A stretch of 64,000 nt of DNA from Eupeodes corollae (taxonomy: Eukaryota; Arthropoda; Insecta; Diptera; Syrphidae). This document shows positions 57,450-64,000 of the stretch, piece by piece. Position 1 is the stretch's first letter; each line of letters starts with the position of its first letter. The DNA lies in assembly GCF_945859685.1 (NCBI RefSeq), contig NC_079148.1:35227946-35291945 (forward strand). Reading direction: 5' to 3'. The notes under the pieces were generated by a model. That model was not told the DNA's origin. It saw only the letters and a program-made list of their open reading frames with translations, and ran no database searches. The position numbers were made by a program, and so were the translations under genes.

Positions 57450-57575
57450 ATCCGTAGACGACCAGGCCCTAGTTACTTACGACCCTCAACCATTCATGTG
57501 TGCTAGTCATTTCAGGGATAAAGGCGAACTGTTAATTAGAAAGCACTTTTTATAAATCCTCGAAAAAAGGCCGAA
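57450..57575 (-). mobile_element. tRNA-derived SINE, copy 4 (inverted, internal piece)
   Basis: The reverse complement reads AAAAAGTGCTTTCTAATTAA, CACACATGAATGGTTGAGG and AACTAGGGCCTGGTC. These are the middle and 3' part of the SINE at 12.6 and 13.1 kb. It lies ~20 bp from RTE copy 4. Both ends are missing. Confidence 0.6.
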
Positions 57576-59920
57576 CTCTTGGATCATAGAAGACCAACTT
57601 ATCTCTGATATATTTTACATTCCTTCAGGAATTCTTTCATATAAACATTATCTATGCAATCCTCTTTGAACGAAAATTCTTCTAAAAATTCCACACGCCT
57701 ACGCCTTACTGTTACAACACCAACCATCTTGTCATTTATTTATTGGACTTTTTTGAATTTAATAATTTCAGGGAAAAAAATAAATATTTTGCTTAGACAG
57801 TTAATAACTAATATTTACAACTTACTTAAGCTTGATTTAAATAGGCTCTATAAATTTGATCACATACAAACTGAGGGTATTTTATTAATTTTTTGTTCTT
57901 CGTTCTTTTATTCTTTAAGGGAAAAATAACCCGGAAGAACGAAGCTCAATTTTGTGTTTATTTATTATATTTAAACTCTAACACTCAGTTTATTATATGG
58001 TTTTTTTTTTTTTTTTGCTTTCGTTTGCGTGTCAAGAAATAATTTTCTTAGTCCTTAACATAGCAGCGTAGAATTTTTGTTCCTTCTTCCTTCCTTAACT
58101 GAGAATTGTCATGGAGCTATTATATACCTACTTCCCTTCCTGCCACAAAACAAAAATAAAAATGGGAAAAAATGATCTGAAAATTTGCTACACATTTAGT
58201 TGATTTACCAATGCTTTAACGTCTACAAAAATACTATAGTTCTACCTCAGTTTAGTACATACCATTCTATACCTACTTAATTTGTTTTGTAAATAAAAAA
58301 TAAGTAGGTAAGCCACGTGAAAATCCAGCTAAATTTAGGGAAAGTAAGAGAAAATTACTTAAAGCATGCGATTTGAAAAGTTATACCTATTTATTTGTAA
58401 TAGGTTGGTTATAATATAAACATTTACAAAATAGCAAAATGTTTCAAATAAATAAATAACAAAATGAGACTATTTATGGAAATAAAATGTCATCTTCTTC
58501 TAACTTTTCAAAAACACAAACCCTCAAATTTGATTAAAATTTTAAACTTCTATCAATAAAGAATAAATAAACAATTCAAAACTTACTGACACGAGAGTAG
58601 GATGGGATTTACCTTCCCCTTTATATTCGATTTTATGTTGAAAGTGTGCTCTTTAGAAAAAAACATTCCTACAAAAAAAGTAAAATCTCAAAACAGACAT
58701 AAACGTGAGTGCTGCGAGCTAAATAATTGAATATTATTGAATCCTTCCCCTTTAAGGTATAGACACGAGTATAACCACCGCAAGTTTCTGTATATGAAGT
58801 CTTATGCTTCACACAATTTCCTTCAAGCTAAAATTTCCCTCCAAAGATTTTCATTTTCCCCCAAAAAGTGCTTTTAGCTTTGAACACATAAACATACCTT
58901 ATACCTACCTTTCTTGAGTGTACCTTCTATAGTCGCACATAAAATATAGAATGACATAAATACACGAAACGAAATAGTAAAGAAATAGTATAGTCACAAC
59001 AAAGTGCTATTCTCATCCCTGAGGGATTGATTTTGACATGTGTCAAAAGCATCTCTAATATACAACAAATAATCCCTATACCTACACCTTCACCTACTTA
59101 CTCATGCTCTGTACGTTTGTATAAATTGACAAGGTAAATGTATTAGATACTCCTTTTGCCTGACAGCATTTCACCATTACCCATCACTATCATAATCTTT
59201 ATCTTCTTCATTATTATCATCATTATCATCGTCATCATCATCATCATCATCAAAATCATTTCAAAATCACCCTTTTCACAATTTTTGAATCAACCAAAAA
59301 TAATTTCAATTCGAAACGACGAATGGTTTATTTTTTGTTTTGGGAGTTTTGTCACTTTAGGCACAAAGTATCTACCTGCCTCTCTACCTTTAAATATAAA
59401 ATATAAATTATTGGCTAAGCTATCATCATCATTTCTTATCATCGCTACACTTCAAGATATAAAATGTGTATAAATGAAATATTGAAGATAACAAATTGAA
59501 TTTGTACCATCGATTTGTTTTATGCCTATACTATATTTTTGATGTTTCGTCCATAATGGATATTTTTTGCTTTAAGTTACACTTTGGTGCATTCGATTAT
59601 TCACTTTTATTTTTATCATGTCAAATGAAAAATTTTAGAAGGTACTCTCATTCATAGGGAAGTAGTTTTGGAAAGAAATGTTTAAATAGAAATTTATTGA
59701 ACCAATTTTCGAGATGTTAAATAAACCAAGACAAAAAAGTTGAAAAGATGTGTTCCTTTGACGGAAAATTACTAATTAAATTCATAGTGCTAACAGCGAA
59801 CAAACAAAAGTTTTTCAAAGTTAAGAAATATAAAAGAAAAAGACCCTTGATTTCCGTTTAATAAGTTGGTTTTTTTAAATAATTTTTCAAAATTATTACC
59901 GGAGCACACGACTGTTTCAT
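57576..59920. other. AT-rich interval with a triplet microsatellite
   Basis: No gene recognised. A (ATC)n tract with interruptions lies at about 59205-59251; the 105-codon frame across it (59156-59473) is an isoleucine run from the microsatellite and is not supported. A poly-T run lies near 58001-58016. Confidence 0.5.
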
Positions 59921-59925
59921 ATATG

Positions 59926-60148
59926 AATAACAATGACGTTCCTCAGGGGTCGGTTCTATGCCCCATCTTGTTCAATATTTGTTTTACTCTTTACTTTTGG
60001 AACCTATAACTAGTTTATGCAAATGGCACACTTATTATGGCAAGTGGTATTTTAAACAAATATTAGTTCTTAAAAATATCCTTTATAACCAGCTCTGAGT
60101 CGTTTTGAGAAAAAATCGCATACTTAACCCGATTTTAAGAATCAAAAT
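59926..60148 (+). pseudogene. Non-LTR reverse transcriptase fragment, left duplicate
   Basis: The frame reads NNDVPQGSVLCPILFNICFT (RT block 4, P-Q-G-S-V-L). It then reads VYANGTLIMASG, where the palm Y-A-D-D has become Y-A-N-G. A second copy of the same 223 bases, with an ~84-base deletion, starts right after the PTA-8 head at 61838. Confidence 0.7.
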
Positions 60149-61837
60149 GAGGCTGGGATGCGACCCACACTGATAACTTCCTATCCCTTCTGATTAGTCT
60201 TGCTTAAAAGTTTGTCTATATGTAGTCGTATTAATTTTTACCAAATTTGCTGTTGGATTTTTATATAAAAACTACTGAATATCGAAAACAATATTTTCTG
60301 TGAAATAAAATAAGTTTGAAGCCAATATTTTTCATTTTTGAAAACCTATTTCAGTCGAAAGTAAATTTTTAACAAGTTTTAGGATTGTTTTTTTTTTAGA
60401 GTTTTTTTTTTTTGTAAAAAAAACTTTCAATTAGATTTTTCTCAAAATTTCTCAGAATGTTGAAAACAATATTTCTTATAAGATAAAATAGGTTTAAAGC
60501 CATTTTTTCAAATTTTTGAAAAGATATTTGAGTCGAAAATCAATTTTTACCAACTTTTTTTAGTTTTTTTTAGGTTTTTAATTTTTTGTATAAAAACTGT
60601 TCATTCGATTTTTTTCAAAATTTTACTGAATGTTGACAACAATATTTCTTATATTTTTATCTTTTGAAAAGATATTTGAGTCGAAAATCAATTTTTACCA
60701 ACTCTTATTAATTTTTTTTAGGCTTTTATGTTTTGTAAAAAAACTGTCAATTTGATTTTTCTCAAAATTTGTTTTAATATTGAAAACAATATTTCTTATA
60801 AGTAAAAATTAGTTAGAAGCTATAATCTCAAATTTTTGAAAAGATATTTGAGTCGAAACTCAATTTTTGACAACTTTTGTTAATTTTTTTTTAGGTTTTT
60901 AATTTTTTGTACAAAAACCGTCAGTTTGATTTTTTTCAAAATTTTACTGAATGTTGACAACAATATTTTTTGAAAGATAAAAGTAAATGAAAGCAAATAT
61001 CTCTGAGTTTTGTAAAGATATTTGAGTTGAAAATCAATTTTTACCAACTTTTATTAATTTTTTTTAGGTTTTTATTTTTTGTAAAAAAACTGTCATTCCG
61101 ATTTTTCTCAAATTTTTTCATAATGTTAAAAACAATATTTCTTATAAGATAAGATAATTTTGAAGCCTAAATTTCAAGTTTTTGAAAAGATATTTGAATC
61201 GATATTCAATTTTTACCAACTTTATTAATTTTTTTTTAGGTTTTTATTTTTTGTAAAAAAAACTGTCAATTCGATTTTTCTCAAAATTTTATTTTTTTTT
61301 ATTCTTCGTTGCACAAAATTGTTTTGGAGTTGAAATCATATTTTAGTCGTAAAATTTTAAAGGTGACAAATTTTTTTTTAGTTTTTTTGATTTATAAAAA
61401 AACCGTTTAATGGATTTTTTTTCAAAAAATATACTTCTTTGATATCCCGTTACAATATATTATATAAAATTTAATTCAAGTCTCTAGCGTTTTTGGTTCG
61501 TAAGATATTTATAGTTAACCAAAATTTTCACCTTTTTTCAAACTGCTATGGTAAAAAAACCACCCACGCAAATTTCTTGAGAGCCCTTTCTGGATCTTTC
61601 TGCCTTATTATCTGTATAACAACATTTATTTGAAATCGATATCTCTTCTGAATCTTGAGCTATGGACGACGAAAAAACGTCGCAAACGTACAGACGTAGG
61701 AACGTACGTACACACGCACACAGAGACATCTTTCTAAAAATCTTTTATTTCGACTCTAGGGACCTTAAAACGTCGAGAAATGTCAAAATTTTAAATTGGC
61801 GAATCGGACCCATTACAATAACTTCCTATGGAAAGTT
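60149..61837 (-). repeat. PTA repeat, copy 8 (-; ~6 array units)
   Basis: The tail is at the left (GAGGCTGGGATGCGACCCAC) and the head at the right, ending CTATGGAAAGTT. Array keyword spacing is 147-178 bp (about 60353, 60531, 60679, 60851, 61024, 61196). The head microsatellite is ACGTAGGAACGTACGTACAC (~61694-61713). It sits exactly between two direct copies of an RT fragment. Confidence 0.84.
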
Positions 61838-61978
61838 AATAACAATGACGTTCCACAGGGGTCGGTTTTATGCCCTATTTTGTTCAATATTTGTTTTACT
61901 CGTTACTTTTGGAACCTATTAAAAGCTCTGAGTAGTTTTGAGAAAAAATCGGCATACTAAACCCGATTTTAAGAACCA
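61838..61978 (+). pseudogene. Non-LTR reverse transcriptase fragment, right duplicate
   Basis: It starts AATAACAATGACGTTCC directly at the PTA-8 head and matches 59926-60148 to the phrase CCCGATTTTAAGAACCAA, lacking the YANG segment. The sequence after it (AATAATCC...) is unlike the left side. Confidence 0.7.
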
Positions 61979-64000
61979 ATAATCCTTTAAAAAATCTTAA
62001 GCCAGATCTGAAAATTGGAATCAACTTTTTATTACTACAATAGACAAACAAATATACATATTTTTCAGCAGCACGAATTCGAAAAAACAGGAAAAATAGT
62101 ATAGTTTTTAACCATCTTGAAATTATAGTTGTTAAGTTAACCGTTTTGCAGCATCATATGAGGCTTAAACTTGATCCAGCAAACCTTTAATTTGTTTCAA
62201 ACGATCAAATTGTGTCTTTTCCTAAGCTCAAGGAAATGAAAAACAAACATTTATCTTGGCTTGTATAACATTTTCGATGCGATATGTTTTAAAGCTATGA
62301 AAAAAGATCCAATTTAAAAAGAATTTTGAAATTTGCACCTGTTTATTTGCGGCACATACATATGAACCTTATGGCAGCATTGAATTCGTAAAAAATGCAA
62401 CTTTTAAATCTAGTTTTTTTTTTTAATTAAAAATGATGTAACGACTGATAGAGAAGTCGAAAAAGTGGGACGTCATTGTTTCTGTCCGTCTGTCTATCTT
62501 CGCTTCCTTTCCGAACTTTCAAACCTTGAAATCAAAATTTTAAGCAGATTCGGGTTTTTCAAAATCAATACTATGGAGATTTTTTTCTGAATTTGATATC
62601 TCGAAAATGGATCATCATTTTTTAAACTCAAATTAAAAAACTTTATGAAATATTAAGATTGTTTTGAGAAATTATTTTACTTTGCAGGTATGTTTTTAAA
62701 TCTTAAATTAAGTACTATTTTTAAACCTTGGACAAATCTAACATCATCCTAGTTTCGACTTTTCTAAACAAAACTAGAACCAAAAACTCAGATTCTCCTC
62801 TTGAAAAAACAATTCTAGTCTTGAAGAGTTTCTAAAATTTCTTTTAAAAACACACTGTTTAAGATACACAGCAGGGTTAACTTTGAAAAATAGTTCCATA
62901 AATGTTCTTTGTTCTGCAATACTCTCAACCCAAATGGGTTAAGATAAACCCAAATAATGGTAATTTGAAAACTATGTTACCATTAGTAAAGCTCTTGTCT
63001 TAAATGAAATCGAAATGGAAAAAGCATTGTCTTAAAAAGTCGTAAAAAACAATATTTTATACGTAAACAATAACATTATCCCTTGAATTCTGTGTCATTG
63101 AACTAAACATAACTAAAGTTCATTGAACACCAAATAACAAACAAATTTAATTAACTATCACTTTCAAAACTGACTCATAACATTGATACATTACTCCTCA
63201 TTTCGTTTTCATATTTCCCTTCCTTCATTTCCATCAATAATAAAACCAAACAAAAAGAGTCATAAATTTCAAAAAGTCATGAACGTCAAAAAAATGACAG
63301 TAAGTACACAATATTATGTGAGTACTTGTAAAAGTTTGTAATACAAATAAAAACAAAAGCAATTTAGCGAGATAACTTGAAGACAATTGATTTTTAACTT
63401 TATTCATATACAAACATATTTTTTTATTCATCAGTTTTTGTTTCAAAGTAAAGCTAAATTTATATCCTTTTTTTTGATAACTTCGATGTTTTTAAAACTT
63501 TTAAAAAGCACTGTTTTACAAATTGTATGTAAATGTATGAATAGATTTAACGTGGCCTGAATCGAGTGCTTAGTAGTGTAAAGTACATTCTTAAAAGGGG
63601 TATCATGTTTGGAAAAAAGGTGAGGAATAGATTAAATTTCAAAACCAGTACACATTATGTATCATATCTCATAATGGTGACAAAGTGGTGGAAAAGAGGA
63701 AAATCACTCTTGAATCGTTTCAATAAGTTATCTCTTATCTTTGATTTTGGACTGAGTACAGATAAAGGTTGTCTTTTCTGATAAGAAATATTACTGTGTA
63801 AGGTATCTTTAGATTATTTTATATTGCATTGAAATTGGAAGAATCGAATCACTTTATGTCTTAAGGGATTGAACAGATTTTGTATTAAGAAAATATTAAA
63901 TTCTTTCAAAGTTTGACGCCAAAAATACAGCCTTAGATTATGTGTGAAACCTCACTTCTATGCAACTGCCACTTATTCTAATTTTTGCACTAAAGAGCTG
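61979..64000. other. AT-rich interval to the window edge
   Basis: No gene, RNA or transposon terminus recognised. A 71-codon frame at 63566-63781 has no known motif. Confidence 0.45.

Noticed and set aside
59156..59473. 105-codon frame rich in isoleucine
   Set aside because: The isoleucine run is the translation of an (ATC)n microsatellite.

Overview
The window looks like AT-rich, non-coding nuclear DNA from an insect, probably a higher fly. The evidence for an insect is an errantivirus of the 17.6/297 type with a tRNA-Ser primer site, RTE-, Jockey- and R1/I/LOA-like non-LTR retrotransposons, and a tRNA-derived SINE. I could not identify the species. I recognise no complete host protein-coding gene. 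The only host-gene candidate is a promoter and long 5' untranslated exon at about 46.43-48.08 kb on the + strand, ending in a perfect splice-donor consensus.

Layout. 0-8.7 kb holds two RTE-like retrotransposon copies (+ at 0.2-2.7 kb, - at 5.0-8.0 kb); the second sits between two related ~660-bp repeat units. 10.6-12.1 kb is the first of eight copies of an unnamed repeat family, called here PTA for palindrome plus tandem array. 12.6-13.3 kb holds two SINE copies, and 14.15-16.34 kb a third RTE copy. 18.94-21.5 kb is a non-LTR reverse-transcriptase (RT) relic split by PTA-2. 26.14-32.97 kb is a young errantivirus on the - strand with gag, pol and env and nearly identical LTRs, inserted in a non-LTR relic. 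34.3-35.6 kb is PTA-3.

37.45-40.71 kb and 48.75-50.63 kb are two copies of one TIR DNA transposon, each carrying a different nested non-LTR retrotransposon with its own target-site duplication. PTA-4 to PTA-8 occupy about 42.7-43.7, 44.6-45.6, 51.2-51.9, 55.0-56.5 and 60.1-61.8 kb. A 5'-truncated RTE copy with a 14-bp target-site duplication lies at 56.65-57.42 kb, next to a SINE piece.

How the parts relate. The window is best read as nested layers of transposition. RTE copies 1 and 3 share the same stop codon and frameshift, which suggests a defective lineage was still being copied. The PTA family (head, about 1 to 7 units of a ~170-bp tandem repeat, then tail) is the most abundant and least explained element. 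The errantivirus is the youngest insertion I can date by its own sequence, with one LTR difference, but its pol carries one in-frame stop between RNase H and integrase.
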